Shown here piece by piece: positions 41,875-51,941 of a DNA stretch of 64,000 nucleotides. The notes under the pieces were generated by a model that had not been told where the DNA came from, searched no databases, and saw nothing but the letters and a program-made list of their open reading frames with translations. The DNA is taken from contig NZ_JADNRC010000014.1 in NCBI RefSeq assembly GCF_015594725.1, positions 61,694 to 125,693 on the forward strand, given 5' to 3'. Both the position numbers and the translations under genes were made by a program. Each line of letters opens with the position of its first letter. Within the stretch, counting starts at the first letter, position 1. This DNA is from Flavobacterium sp. ALJ2. GTDB lineage: Bacteria > Bacteroidota > Bacteroidia > Flavobacteriales > Flavobacteriaceae.

Positions 41875-44745
41875 ATGAATTTTACAAGATTTAACAACAT
41901 AACAGTTTATTTTTTATTCTTTTCCACAATATTATTATCGCAAGTTAAAAATATTGGAGTTCCTGACATCCTAAACTATAAACGAACAGAATACAAAGGA
42001 GGAACTCAAAACTGGGATATCGATCAGGATAAAAATGGAAATTTATATTTCGCCAACAATAATGGACTATTCCAGTTTGATGGCTCCTCATGGACTAAGT
42101 ATCTTTTACCCAATTCAACATCAGTACGGTCCGTAAAAGTTGACAATTCAGATAGAATATATACTGGTGGATATAAGGAATTTGGTTATTTTCAAGCAGA
42201 CTCCAAAGGCAAATTGAAATATACCTCGTTATCACAACAACTTAAATCACCAAATAATCAGGAGTTAGATTTTTTATGGAAAATTCATATTACAAAAGAC
42301 GAAGTGATTTTTCAATCATTTACCAGAATCTATATCTTAAAAGACAATAAAATCAAAACAATTCAAGCTCCAAAACGTTTTCAGTTTTCTTTTCAGATAA
42401 ATAACACCATTTACATTCAAGATAAGTCCCTTGGCATATTAGAATACAAGAATGAGAAATTATATCCTTTAAAAGGCTCAACAGCATTAAACAATATCGA
42501 GATATGGGCTATGTTCAAATTACCTGATAACAAAATCCTTATCGCAACTTTAGAAAAAGGACTCTTTATTTACAGCAATGAAGAGATAACTCCATGGAAT
42601 ACTGAAGCAAATACATTTATAAAAAAAAATAGTTCATTAGGAGGAGTTGCTATAAAAGATAAATTTATTGTTTTAAATTCAGTGTTAAACGGTATTATTA
42701 TATCAGACCTAAATGGAAAAATAATCCAACACATAGATCGAAAAAAAGGGCTACAAAATAATACTGTACTAACATCATATATTGATAACAAAAATAATCT
42801 TTGGTTAGGACTAGATAATGGTATTGCATTTGTCAATGAAAGTTCACCATTTACATACTTCGGATTCAGTTACGATATTAGCACTGTCTATGCATCAGTA
42901 ATCCATAATGATTATTTATATGTAGCAACAAATCAAGGAGTCTTTTATCATGCTTGGAATACCGCTTTTAAAGAAGATGCTTTTTCACTTGTGGAAGGTA
43001 CAAATACACAAACGTGGAATATTCAGGTTATCGACAATGAATTAATATGTGCCAACAACAGAGGTGCATTAATTATAAAAGACAATAAAGCTGTAAAAAT
43101 ATTAGACAAAAATGGTTATTTTGGTTTTAGAAAAGTTCCTAAACATCCTAATTATATTATAGGATCTAATTATAGTGGTTTTGCATTATTTGAAAAAACC
43201 GCAAGTGGTCTAGTATTCCGAAACCAAATTACCGGATTTAACAAATCATCGATTTTATTTGAGGTAGACAACAACTATTTATGGCTAAAAAAGGATGAAC
43301 TTTTATATCAAATGCAATTATCCGAAGATTTAAAGGAATTTAAATCAATTAAAGTGATTCATAATCTACCTAAAGAAAAAGGAATTGGAAGTATTCAAAA
43401 AATAAACACAAGTCTTTATTTTCAAACAAATAATCATTTTTACAGATATTCAAAAGAACAAGAAGCATTCTTTAAAGATGAAAAAATGAGTACCGTTTTT
43501 AAAGACATTCCTATAATTAATTCTCTTTTCGAAGATTCAAATAGTAATCTTTGGTATGTATTTAATGAGTCTTTAGGAGAACTCGTTAAGCTACAAGACG
43601 GAAATTATAAAAATATTGTTACTCCATTTTCAAATTTAACTGGCAACCTTATACCTAACTATCTCTCGGTCAATACTATCGATCCGAAAAATATTTTTAT
43701 TGGACTAACAGACGGATTAGCACATTATGACTCCCAATTAATAAACAATGTAGTAACAAAACCCAATGTGTTTATTCGAACTTTTACATATGCAAACGAT
43801 ACCTTAATATTTGGAAATCGAACAAAAACCCAAAAAAAGCATTCAATTCCGTATGCATCAAATCATGTAAGATTCACTTTTTCATCCCCTACTTATGAAA
43901 GCCTTGAAAATGTAGAATACTCCTATCAACTAGAACCTTTTGATGAAAACTGGAGCAATTGGTCAACAATATCCGTAAAAGAATACACCAATTTAATTGA
44001 GGGCGATTACAATATGAAAGTAAAAGTAAGAAATAGCTACGGAGTACAATCAGAAGCTGACATGATTCCATTTACTATTTCACCGCCTTGGTATAGACAT
44101 CCTCTAGCCTATATTATTTATTTAATTCTTATATTAATAGGGATTTATTTTGTCTCATATCGTATCAAAATGAAAATTAGAAAAAACAAATATTATGAAA
44201 CAATTGAGCAAAGAAGGCTTTATCTAGAAAAAGAATCCAAAATAAGACAGGAACAATATCAATTAGAAAAAGAAATTGAAAAATTAAAAAACGACAAACT
44301 ACAAATAAAAATACTCACAAAAGACAAGGAACTAGTTAACAACTCCTTGCAAGTAGTAAAGAAAAATAAAATCTTAAACGGAATTATACAGAAACTAAAA
44401 GAAATTGACATTGAAACGTTTGATGAATCTACAAAATTTCAATTCAACAAACTCAACAAAAGCATTACCAAGGAAGTAAATACAGATAAGAGTTGGAAAG
44501 ATTTAGAAAAACACATAAAAAATGTACATTTTGAATTCTTAAAACGCTTAAAGGAAAAATATCCTAAAATTTCTCCTAGAGAACTAGATTTAGCAACTTA
44601 TTTATTAATGAATATGTCTACTAAAGAAATTGCCGAAATCATGAATATTTCAAATGGAGGGGTAGAGCTAGCTCGTTATCGATTAAGAAAAAAATTAGAA
44701 CTAAATAAAAAAGAAAACCTAATTGGTTTTTTGATGAGTATCTAA
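41875..44745 (+). CDS. membrane-bound propeller sensor with cytoplasmic HTH (glycan-locus regulator)
   Basis: 956 residues. A signal/anchor is at 1-22. Beta-propeller (Reg_prop-type) repeats cover about 30-660, for example WDIDQDKNGNLYFANNNGLF (in part) and YIDNKNNLWLGLDNGI. A Y_Y_Y domain (about 665-735) has YSYQLEPFDENWSNWS. One transmembrane helix is at about 742-763, then a coiled coil (775-830), then a C-terminal LuxR/GerE-type HTH with SPRELDLATYLLMNMSTKEI, in part. There is no histidine kinase or receiver domain, so this is a one-component regulator, not a hybrid two-component system. It should sense periplasmic glycan fragments and control susC. Confidence 0.9.
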   Translation: MNFTRFNNITVYFLFFSTILLSQVKNIGVPDILNYKRTEYKGGTQNWDIDQDKNGNLYFANNNGLFQFDGSSWTKYLLPNSTSVRSVKVDNSDRIYTGGYKEFGYFQADSKGKLKYTSLSQQLKSPNNQELDFLWKIHITKDEVIFQSFTRIYILKDNKIKTIQAPKRFQFSFQINNTIYIQDKSLGILEYKNEKLYPLKGSTALNNIEIWAMFKLPDNKILIATLEKGLFIYSNEEITPWNTEANTFIKKNSSLGGVAIKDKFIVLNSVLNGIIISDLNGKIIQHIDRKKGLQNNTVLTSYIDNKNNLWLGLDNGIAFVNESSPFTYFGFSYDISTVYASVIHNDYLYVATNQGVFYHAWNTAFKEDAFSLVEGTNTQTWNIQVIDNELICANNRGALIIKDNKAVKILDKNGYFGFRKVPKHPNYIIGSNYSGFALFEKTASGLVFRNQITGFNKSSILFEVDNNYLWLKKDELLYQMQLSEDLKEFKSIKVIHNLPKEKGIGSIQKINTSLYFQTNNHFYRYSKEQEAFFKDEKMSTVFKDIPIINSLFEDSNSNLWYVFNESLGELVKLQDGNYKNIVTPFSNLTGNLIPNYLSVNTIDPKNIFIGLTDGLAHYDSQLINNVVTKPNVFIRTFTYANDTLIFGNRTKTQKKHSIPYASNHVRFTFSSPTYESLENVEYSYQLEPFDENWSNWSTISVKEYTNLIEGDYNMKVKVRNSYGVQSEADMIPFTISPPWYRHPLAYIIYLILILIGIYFVSYRIKMKIRKNKYYETIEQRRLYLEKESKIRQEQYQLEKEIEKLKNDKLQIKILTKDKELVNNSLQVVKKNKILNGIIQKLKEIDIETFDESTKFQFNKLNKSITKEVNTDKSWKDLEKHIKNVHFEFLKRLKEKYPKISPRELDLATYLLMNMSTKEIAEIMNISNGGVELARYRLRKKLELNKKENLIGFLMSI

Positions 44746-44787
44746 ATAAATAAAAGCCATCCGATGCTTCGGATGGCTTTTATTTAT
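44746..44787. terminator. strong bidirectional terminator after the regulator gene
   Basis: 19-bp perfect arms (AATAAAAGCCATCCGA core) with a TGCT loop. It abuts the regulator's stop codon and also serves murF on the other strand. Confidence 0.92.
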
Positions 44788-44806
44788 AGCTTATTAGATA
44801 TATTTT

Positions 44807-46090
44807 TTAAATAAAATTTAAAACTCTTTCCAAAGCCATACCTCTAGATCCTTTAATAAGTATTGCTTGATCAGTAAACGTTATTGTTCCTAAATAAGTA
44901 GCAAAAGCATCAAACGAATCTAAGAAATGGAAGTTCTCTTTGTCAGCTTTATGCTTAAAGAAAGAAGGCCCAATAAAATAGCAATTTGTTTTATTTTCAT
45001 CTAAAAGTGACCTTACAATAGCTTTATGCTCCTGCTCACTTTCAGAACCAAGCTCGAACATATCCCCCAAAATCATAACTTTATTTCGCTTCTCTAATTG
45101 AATAAAATTTTCGATAGCAACAGCCATACTACTTGGGTTTGCATTATATGCATCTAGAATAATCTCGTTTGTTCCCTTTATTAATAGTTGAGAACGATTA
45201 TTTTCAGGAATATAACTTTCTAAAGCTTCTTTTATAGCTAAATCATCTATCTTAAAATATTTTCCAATTGCAAGCGCAGCACTTATATTATTAGCATTAT
45301 ATAATCCTATTAGATGTGAAGTAATAGTTTGTCCATAAAAACCTAAAACAACAAAAGGATTTGCTGTAATGGCATCAATAACAACATCGGCATTCGCTTT
45401 TTTATAGCCGAATGTAAAATTCTTTATAGTAGTGGTTTTCTCTACCTGAATCGGATCATCAAGGTTTATAAAAGCCATTTTATTATACATAGAAAGATAC
45501 TTATACAATTCACTTTTTCCTTCTATGACCCCTTCTATTCCACCGAACCCTTCAAGATGAGCTTTCCCGAAATTAGTCACATATCCAAAATCAGGCCGAG
45601 CCAATTCACATAAAAAGGCGATCTCTTTTTTATGGTTGGCTCCCATTTCTACAATACCAATTTCAGTATCCTTTGTAAACGATAATAATGTTAAGGGAAC
45701 ACCAATATGGTTATTCAAATTTCCAATTGTAGCTTTGGTTTTAAACTTTTTAGAAAGCACAACATTTATTAACTCTTTGGTAGTTGTTTTCCCATTACTT
45801 CCTGTCAAAGCAATAATAGGTAATTCTAAGTAAGTTCTGTGAAATTTTGCTAATTCTTGTAATGCAACTAAACTGTTTTCGACCAAAATTGTTCTTTGAT
45901 CAATAAAGTAATTAGCATTATCAATAATTACAAATAGGGCTCCTTTTTGCAAGGCCTCTTCTGCGAATGTATTTGCATCAAAATTCTCCCCTTTAATAGC
46001 AAAAAACATTGAATTTAATTCAATTTTACGAGTATCTGTTGAAACAGATTGGCATTGTAAAAACAAACTATGAATGTGAGCAATATCCAT
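44807..46090 (-). CDS. murF: UDP-N-acetylmuramoyl-tripeptide--D-alanyl-D-alanine ligase
   Basis: 427 residues. It adds D-Ala-D-Ala to the peptidoglycan precursor, the last cytoplasmic step of Park-nucleotide synthesis. The N-terminal domain has SVSTDTRKIELNSMFFAIKG, here in part, with the STDTR uridine-binding motif. The Mur ligase P-loop is TGSNGKTT (96-103), followed by NLNNHIGVPLTLL and EMGANHKKEI. The C-terminal domain has LDAYNANPSSM and LGDMFELG. It is downstream of gldJ, separated by a terminator, as in other flavobacteria. Confidence 0.96.
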   Translation of the reverse strand: MDIAHIHSLFLQCQSVSTDTRKIELNSMFFAIKGENFDANTFAEEALQKGALFVIIDNANYFIDQRTILVENSLVALQELAKFHRTYLELPIIALTGSNGKTTTKELINVVLSKKFKTKATIGNLNNHIGVPLTLLSFTKDTEIGIVEMGANHKKEIAFLCELARPDFGYVTNFGKAHLEGFGGIEGVIEGKSELYKYLSMYNKMAFINLDDPIQVEKTTTIKNFTFGYKKANADVVIDAITANPFVVLGFYGQTITSHLIGLYNANNISAALAIGKYFKIDDLAIKEALESYIPENNRSQLLIKGTNEIILDAYNANPSSMAVAIENFIQLEKRNKVMILGDMFELGSESEQEHKAIVRSLLDENKTNCYFIGPSFFKHKADKENFHFLDSFDAFATYLGTITFTDQAILIKGSRGMALERVLNFI

Positions 46091-46109
46091 TTTAAAATAG
46101 ATTTAAAAC

Positions 46110-46139
46110 AATAAAAGCCCTAATCAAAGGGCTTTTATT
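46110..46139 (-). terminator. gldJ terminator
   Basis: AATAAAAGCCC/GGGCTTTTATT arms with an 8-base loop, between gldJ and murF. Confidence 0.85.
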
Positions 46140-46155
46140 ACTATTATTAAATTTC

Positions 46156-47841
46156 TTAATTTCTAGGTGATTTTCTTTTTTCAGATTTTTGCCCTACTCT
46201 TGACATTGCACATCTAAAACCAATGTAATCAGTTGCCATATCTTGAGGGAAATATCTTCTTTGAGCTGGATCTAACCAATATGCTCTATCTCTCCAAGAA
46301 CCTCCTTTGTAAACTCTTACATTATCATTTACTAAAGTTGTTCTTTTGCTTGACTTATCATATTTTCTAACCATGTTACCTAAACTATCTGTTGTTACAT
46401 TATGTTTAGGAGAATTATACATCGCTTGTTTTCTTTTTTCTGCAGCAGTTTCATCTCCAGATCCTCCAAAATCATAATACTTAGTCGATTGCTTATCACC
46501 ATCTCTATAATTAATGTTATCACTTGTAGAGAAATTTTGTCTTAAATAAGTTTCTTGCTCATCAACTGGCACTTGTGCGAGATCTCCGGGGAAATTTCTT
46601 GCAACAATTTTACCATTACTTAATGTATCGTATTTTATAGTTTCTTTAGTAACGATTTCTACTTTACCATCTTTACCAATTTTATTCTTAGCATAAAGGT
46701 TTCCTCTAAAGTAGTTAAAGTCATTTGCTTCATTATCAATAAGAGGTCTGTAAACATCGGCAACCCATTCGGCTACATTTCCAGCCATATCATACAATCC
46801 AAAATCATTTGCAGGATATTTTTTAACTTCGTTTGTAATATCTGCCCCGTCATCAGACCATCCAGCTATACCTCCGTAATCACCATTCCCCTGTTTAAAG
46901 TTAGCCAACTGATCTCCTCTTGTTCCTCTTTTACCAGAACGAGTATAATCTCCAGACCAAGGATATTTCTTCTTTCCTTTATAAATATTGTATTCTCTTT
47001 GTCCAACATTTGCACCAGCGGCATATTCCCACTCTGCTTCTGTTGGCAATCTATATTCTGGTAAGATTATTCCAGAAGAACGTTGTGCATAAACATTTTT
47101 AGGTTCTTCTGCAGTTTCTCCTTTTTTAGTTCTTTTTACTTTTTTACCATCTTTTAAAACAATTTCCTCATTTCCTCCAAATGTAGATGTAGGTGCGATT
47201 AAATATGTTTCTGTATTAAAGTTACTTTCAGCACTAACATCATTTGTTTTAGCACCTTTTTTAAGATATCTGTTTTTTTCAAGAATAGCTTCGTTTACAC
47301 GATTTGTTCTCCATTTACTAAACTCAACAGCTTGAATCCAGTTTACACCAACTACAGGATAGTTTGCGTACGCAGGATGTCTTAAGTAGTTGTTAGTCAT
47401 TGTTTCATTATAACCTAAACGATTTCTCCAAACTAAAGTATCTGGCGAAGCTCCTCCATATATATGCTTATAATTTTCTTCAGTAGGTGGAAATACTTTC
47501 TTCAACCATTCAAGGTATTCTAAATACATCATATTAGTTACCTCAGTCTCATCCATATAAAAAGACTGAACGTGTTGTTGTGTTGGCGTATTATTCCAAT
47601 CATGCATAACATCATCTTGAACCTTACCCATGGTAAATGTTCCTCCTTCTACAAAAACTAGTCCTGGGCCTGCTTGTTGTTTTTTATTAGAAACGTTTTG
47701 TGCTGTTCCATTAATACTATTAACATCCCAACCCGTAGCTCTTGATGCACTTGAACTAGATTTTTTACTACAGCTAGCCATTCCAATAACCAATGTCATA
47801 GATAACATTAACTGTAAGGCCATAATTTTGTTTACTTTCAT
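46156..47841 (-). CDS. gldJ: gliding motility lipoprotein GldJ
   Basis: 561 residues from ATG 47841, chosen because it begins the lipoprotein signal MKVNKIMALQ...GMASC (lipobox GMASC). An SUMF1/formylglycine-generating-enzyme-like fold follows: FVEGGTFTMG, YMDETEVTNMMYLEYL, YRLPTEAEWEYAAG, WSGDYTRSG, GLYDMAGNVAEWVADVY and KGGSWRDRAYW. GldJ is essential for gliding and for type IX secretion in Flavobacterium johnsoniae, where it stabilises GldK and related proteins. The order gldJ divergent from porU-porV is the same as in that species, which makes the assignment strong. Confidence 0.95.
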   Translation of the reverse strand: MKVNKIMALQLMLSMTLVIGMASCSKKSSSSASRATGWDVNSINGTAQNVSNKKQQAGPGLVFVEGGTFTMGKVQDDVMHDWNNTPTQQHVQSFYMDETEVTNMMYLEYLEWLKKVFPPTEENYKHIYGGASPDTLVWRNRLGYNETMTNNYLRHPAYANYPVVGVNWIQAVEFSKWRTNRVNEAILEKNRYLKKGAKTNDVSAESNFNTETYLIAPTSTFGGNEEIVLKDGKKVKRTKKGETAEEPKNVYAQRSSGIILPEYRLPTEAEWEYAAGANVGQREYNIYKGKKKYPWSGDYTRSGKRGTRGDQLANFKQGNGDYGGIAGWSDDGADITNEVKKYPANDFGLYDMAGNVAEWVADVYRPLIDNEANDFNYFRGNLYAKNKIGKDGKVEIVTKETIKYDTLSNGKIVARNFPGDLAQVPVDEQETYLRQNFSTSDNINYRDGDKQSTKYYDFGGSGDETAAEKRKQAMYNSPKHNVTTDSLGNMVRKYDKSSKRTTLVNDNVRVYKGGSWRDRAYWLDPAQRRYFPQDMATDYIGFRCAMSRVGQKSEKRKSPRN

Positions 47842-47870
47842 ACTCTTTAGTAGGTAATAATTTAGGTGTT

Positions 47871-47900
47871 GCAATATAATAATTAAAATTAATTTGCAAC
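47871..47900 (-). promoter_or_regulatory. predicted gldJ promoter
   Basis: On the minus strand TTG and TATATTG are separated by about 18-19 bases, matching the Bacteroidota TTG-N19-TAnnTTTG pattern with one mismatch. GTTGCAA/TTGCAAC at 47868-47900 also forms an inverted repeat spanning it. Confidence 0.45.
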
Positions 47901-48063
47901 ATCAATTATAAAATCAATTATAAATATTTCATGTACCTGATTCTTCACAAATCAACTCACATTAATCGAACGCAAAAATATACATTTTATTATTTACTAT
48001 AACACTAAATACTATATTTTTACTTACCATAATATAACAATGATATTTTCGTTAAAACATACA

Positions 48064-51000
48064 ATGAAAAAAACACTACTACCTTTTTTTATCTTACTAT
48101 ATATCAGCTCTTTTGCTCAAACAAAAGAGGATATCATTTTAAATTGGCTTGACAAAAAAGACATGTATTTTGGCGACTTTAAAGTAAATGCTCCACTGTT
48201 TTCAGGCAATAACTACCATTTAAACGCCGACACAAAGACAATTTTATATACTTTAAACCTTACACAATCTAATTATTCTGAAAATAGCATCGTCCAATTA
48301 TCAAATATAGCCTACGAAACAATTTCAGAAAATCAACTTGGAGATTTAACCTTAAAAAACATACCTAAAACTCCAAATGAATCAATAATCATTTCATCTG
48401 CAAGAGGAATAAATCAAGCTTTACTAACTTTATCTCCAATAATTAATGATGGAAACGGGTACAAAAGAGTAAAATCCTTTACCTATAATATAATAACTAA
48501 TTCTCCTAGCAACTCTTCTTCTAGAATATCATTAACTAGAAAAAGTACAAACATTTCCAATTCTGTATTATCATCGGGAGATTGGCACCGATTTTATATC
48601 GAAAAATCAGGCGTGTACAAAATCTCCAAAAGCTTTTTACAAAGCTTAAACTCAGATTTAACAAAAACTAACCCCAAAAAGATAAAAATATACGGTAATG
48701 GAGGAAGAATGCTTCCTTTATCCAATGCGATCTATTACCCAAATGACCTAACAGAAAATGCTATTCAAATTATTGGTGAGAACGACGGAAGTTTTGATAA
48801 TGATGATTATATTTTATTTTACGCAGAAGGTGTTGACACCTGGAACAACGAAAGTAGAACCAATAACAATTTATACGATAACAAATCATATTACTATATA
48901 ACGACTCAAGGAGGAGATGGAAAAAGAATCTCGCAAATGCAACCTCCAACAGGAAGCAGCACCATAAATATCTCAACATTTGACAGCTATCAATTTTACG
49001 AAAAAGACCTTACAAACATCATGCATTTAGGTCGAGAATGGTACGGAGAAGCATTTGACATTAACAACGAACAGGAATTCAACTTTAACTTTCCAAATAT
49101 TGATGCTTCAATCCCTGTCAAAATACAAGTTAAAACAGCATCTGCCTCCTTCACAAATACAACTTTTAAAGTCACTGCAAATGAACAAGACATAGGAAAC
49201 ATTAATTTCAGCCCAATAAACCCAGGTTCTGAGATTAAATTTTACACCGATTCTTTACCTTCGAACAAAACATTTACAGGAACAGAAAGCATAAAAATAA
49301 AACTCTCCTACAACAACGGAGGCGTTCCAGGCTCTAAAGGATATTTAGACCGAATCAACCTAATTGCAAAAAGAAAACTACAAGGCTATGGAAAACAATT
49401 TCCTTTTCAATATGACCTAGCAGATTCAAGTATCGGAATCGCAAATTACAATTTAACAAACACAGCTGGGATTACCCAAATTTGGGACGTTACAGACATA
49501 TATAATGTGAGTACTATTGAAAATTCAAATCAAAGCACAATTAACTTTAAAGCACAATTAGGTGAAGTAAGAAAATATATAGCACTTGATCCTTCGGATT
49601 ACTACACTCCACTTAAAGAAAACAAAACCAAAATCTCTAATCAAAACTTAAAAGGAACAATCCTAAAAAACAATCAGGGTACTTTTCAAGACGTTGACTA
49701 TATTATTATCACCCCTTCTTTTTTATTAAATCAAGCCGAAAAACTAGCCAATTTTCACAGATCCTATTCTAATTTAAATGTAAAAGTAATCACAACAGAA
49801 TCGATATACCAAGAATTCTCATCTGGAAAACAAGATATCGCAGCTATTCGAAATTGTATCAAATATACTTACGATAACGCATCTACTCCAGAAAAAAGAA
49901 TTAAGTATGTCAATCTTTTCGGAGATGCTTCTTTCGATTATAAAAACAGAATCAATAATAACGGAAATATCGTACCTATATATCATTCCTTAAGAAGCAA
50001 CAGTTCAGGAGAAGCTTCATTTGCATCTGATGACTTTTATGCACTAATGGACAATAATGAAGGAAATATAATTTCTTTTTTTGGAGGAATAGATATAGCT
50101 GTAGGAAGAATGCTTGTTAACGATACCAAGCAAGCTAACGAAATGGTCAATAAAGTACTCGAATATCATGATATAAAATCATACGGAAATTGGAAAAATA
50201 ATTTTGTATTAATAGCTGATGATTCCGACAAAGCTTCAGATGCTACCTTACAAAGTCGACAAAACAAATTAGCCGATATTATCACTACTGAGAAACCTTT
50301 CTTTAATGTAGATAAAATACTTTTAGACTCTTATGTCGAAGAAGCCTCATCTGGAGGAGCAAGATATCCTAAAGCAAGAACTGACCTATTTAATGCATTC
50401 GAAAAAGGAGCACTCGTTTTTAATTACCTAGGCCATGGTGGTGAAGACGGCTTGGCAAGTGAACGAATTTGGAGCAAATCAGATGGACAAAATCTGAACA
50501 ATCAATATAAATACCCTTTGTTTATAACCATTACGTGTGAATTCTCTAGATTTGATGACCCTACGAGACCAACCGCAGGAGAATACACTTACTGGAATCC
50601 AAAAGGTGGAGCCATCGCCATGCTTACTACCACAAGATCTATCGGACAATTTAGCGCAGAAAACTTTAATGATATCCTATCCAAAAACTTATTATCATAC
50701 GGCTCCAATCAATACACTACGATTTCAGAGACATTACGAATATCCAAAAATAGCAATCCTAGCTCTTCCAGTAATGTCATTGTATATATTGGCGATCCAG
50801 CTTTAATGCTTGCAATTCCTAAACCTAAAATAAAACTAACAAAAGTAAATGATATTGTTATTTCTCAACCGATTGACGATTTTAAATCACTAGCGAAAAT
50901 AAAATTATCTGGAGAAATAACAGATGAAAACAATAATTTACTAACAAACTACAACGGAGAATTAACAACTGCAATATTCGATAAAACAATTACAGCATCT

Positions 51001-51906
51001 ACACTTAACAACAACGGATTTAGCCCGCCAATGCAGTTCAACACCATGGGCGAGACTATTTTTAGGGGAAGCGCTTCGATCACTAATGGATTATTCGAAT
51101 TTAGTTTTGTAGTCCCAAGAGACATTCGAATTCCGCTAGGCAATGGAAAAATTAGCTTTTACGCAAAAAAACAACAGCTTCTCGAGAACCAAACAGGCTA
51201 TGATTCTACAATAAAAATAGGTGGTATAAACGAAAATGCACCTCAAGACAATAATAGTCCAAAAGTGCAGTTATATATGAACGATGAAACATTTGTATCA
51301 GGAGGGGTTACAAATGAATCTCCTTTTTTACTTGCGAATCTTGAAGATGAAAACGGGATAAATACCGCAAGTGGAATTGGACATGACATAGTTGCAATTT
51401 TAGATGGGGACGTAAGTAATCCTTATATATTAAACGATTACTATCAAACTAAGCTAGATGATTACACGCATGGAACATTACGTTTTCCATTCCGTAATTT
51501 AGCAGTAGGATTGCACACGGTTTCGGTGACAGCTTGGGATGTTTACAACAACCCCGTAACAGCCGAAATTCAATTTATAGTATCAGGAGATGATACAATT
51601 ACATTAACCCATGTTTTAAATTACCCAAATCCGTTCACTACCTATACTGAATTTTGGTTTTCACACAACCGTCCTTACGAACCCTTAGAAGTTCAGATAC
51701 AAGTAATGACAATTACAGGAAAAGTTGTTTGGACAAAAAATCAAATTATTACTACCGAAGGTTTTTTATCTCGGGACATAATCTGGAACGGAAGAGACGA
51801 TTTTGGAGATCGAATTGGCAAGGGAGTTTATATTTATAAATTAACAGTCAAATCAAATACAACAAATAAAAAAGCAGAAAAAATTGAAAAGCTTGTCATA
51901 CTTTAA
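48064..51906 (+). CDS. porU: type IX secretion system sortase PorU
   Basis: 1280 residues from ATG 48064, which starts the signal peptide MKKTLLPFFILLYISSFAQ; an ATG at 48040 would place eight extra residues before it. The gingipain-type C25 protease domain has the catalytic His (NYLGHGGEDG, residue 791) and Cys (ITCEFSRF, residue 825). PorU removes the C-terminal signal of secreted proteins and attaches them to the cell surface. The C terminus itself has the type IX sorting-domain pattern (YPNPFTTYTEFWF, GKGVYIYKL, EKIEKLVIL). porV follows after 35 bp. Confidence 0.95.
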   Translation: MKKTLLPFFILLYISSFAQTKEDIILNWLDKKDMYFGDFKVNAPLFSGNNYHLNADTKTILYTLNLTQSNYSENSIVQLSNIAYETISENQLGDLTLKNIPKTPNESIIISSARGINQALLTLSPIINDGNGYKRVKSFTYNIITNSPSNSSSRISLTRKSTNISNSVLSSGDWHRFYIEKSGVYKISKSFLQSLNSDLTKTNPKKIKIYGNGGRMLPLSNAIYYPNDLTENAIQIIGENDGSFDNDDYILFYAEGVDTWNNESRTNNNLYDNKSYYYITTQGGDGKRISQMQPPTGSSTINISTFDSYQFYEKDLTNIMHLGREWYGEAFDINNEQEFNFNFPNIDASIPVKIQVKTASASFTNTTFKVTANEQDIGNINFSPINPGSEIKFYTDSLPSNKTFTGTESIKIKLSYNNGGVPGSKGYLDRINLIAKRKLQGYGKQFPFQYDLADSSIGIANYNLTNTAGITQIWDVTDIYNVSTIENSNQSTINFKAQLGEVRKYIALDPSDYYTPLKENKTKISNQNLKGTILKNNQGTFQDVDYIIITPSFLLNQAEKLANFHRSYSNLNVKVITTESIYQEFSSGKQDIAAIRNCIKYTYDNASTPEKRIKYVNLFGDASFDYKNRINNNGNIVPIYHSLRSNSSGEASFASDDFYALMDNNEGNIISFFGGIDIAVGRMLVNDTKQANEMVNKVLEYHDIKSYGNWKNNFVLIADDSDKASDATLQSRQNKLADIITTEKPFFNVDKILLDSYVEEASSGGARYPKARTDLFNAFEKGALVFNYLGHGGEDGLASERIWSKSDGQNLNNQYKYPLFITITCEFSRFDDPTRPTAGEYTYWNPKGGAIAMLTTTRSIGQFSAENFNDILSKNLLSYGSNQYTTISETLRISKNSNPSSSSNVIVYIGDPALMLAIPKPKIKLTKVNDIVISQPIDDFKSLAKIKLSGEITDENNNLLTNYNGELTTAIFDKTITASTLNNNGFSPPMQFNTMGETIFRGSASITNGLFEFSFVVPRDIRIPLGNGKISFYAKKQQLLENQTGYDSTIKIGGINENAPQDNNSPKVQLYMNDETFVSGGVTNESPFLLANLEDENGINTASGIGHDIVAILDGDVSNPYILNDYYQTKLDDYTHGTLRFPFRNLAVGLHTVSVTAWDVYNNPVTAEIQFIVSGDDTITLTHVLNYPNPFTTYTEFWFSHNRPYEPLEVQIQVMTITGKVVWTKNQIITTEGFLSRDIIWNGRDDFGDRIGKGVYIYKLTVKSNTTNKKAEKIEKLVIL

Positions 51907-51914
51907 TTAAATAT

Positions 51915-51922
51915 TATATTTG
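51915..51922 (+). promoter_or_regulatory. porV promoter -7 box
   Basis: TATATTTG is an exact consensus match, 8 bases after the porU stop and 19 before the porV start, so porV probably has its own transcript besides read-through. Confidence 0.55.
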
Positions 51923-51941
51923 TTTACTATTAAAAACCTAA

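Noticed and set aside
41875..44745. Hybrid two-component system regulator
   Set aside because: Propeller and Y_Y_Y domains suggest it, but there is no HisKA/HATPase or receiver domain between the membrane helix and the HTH.
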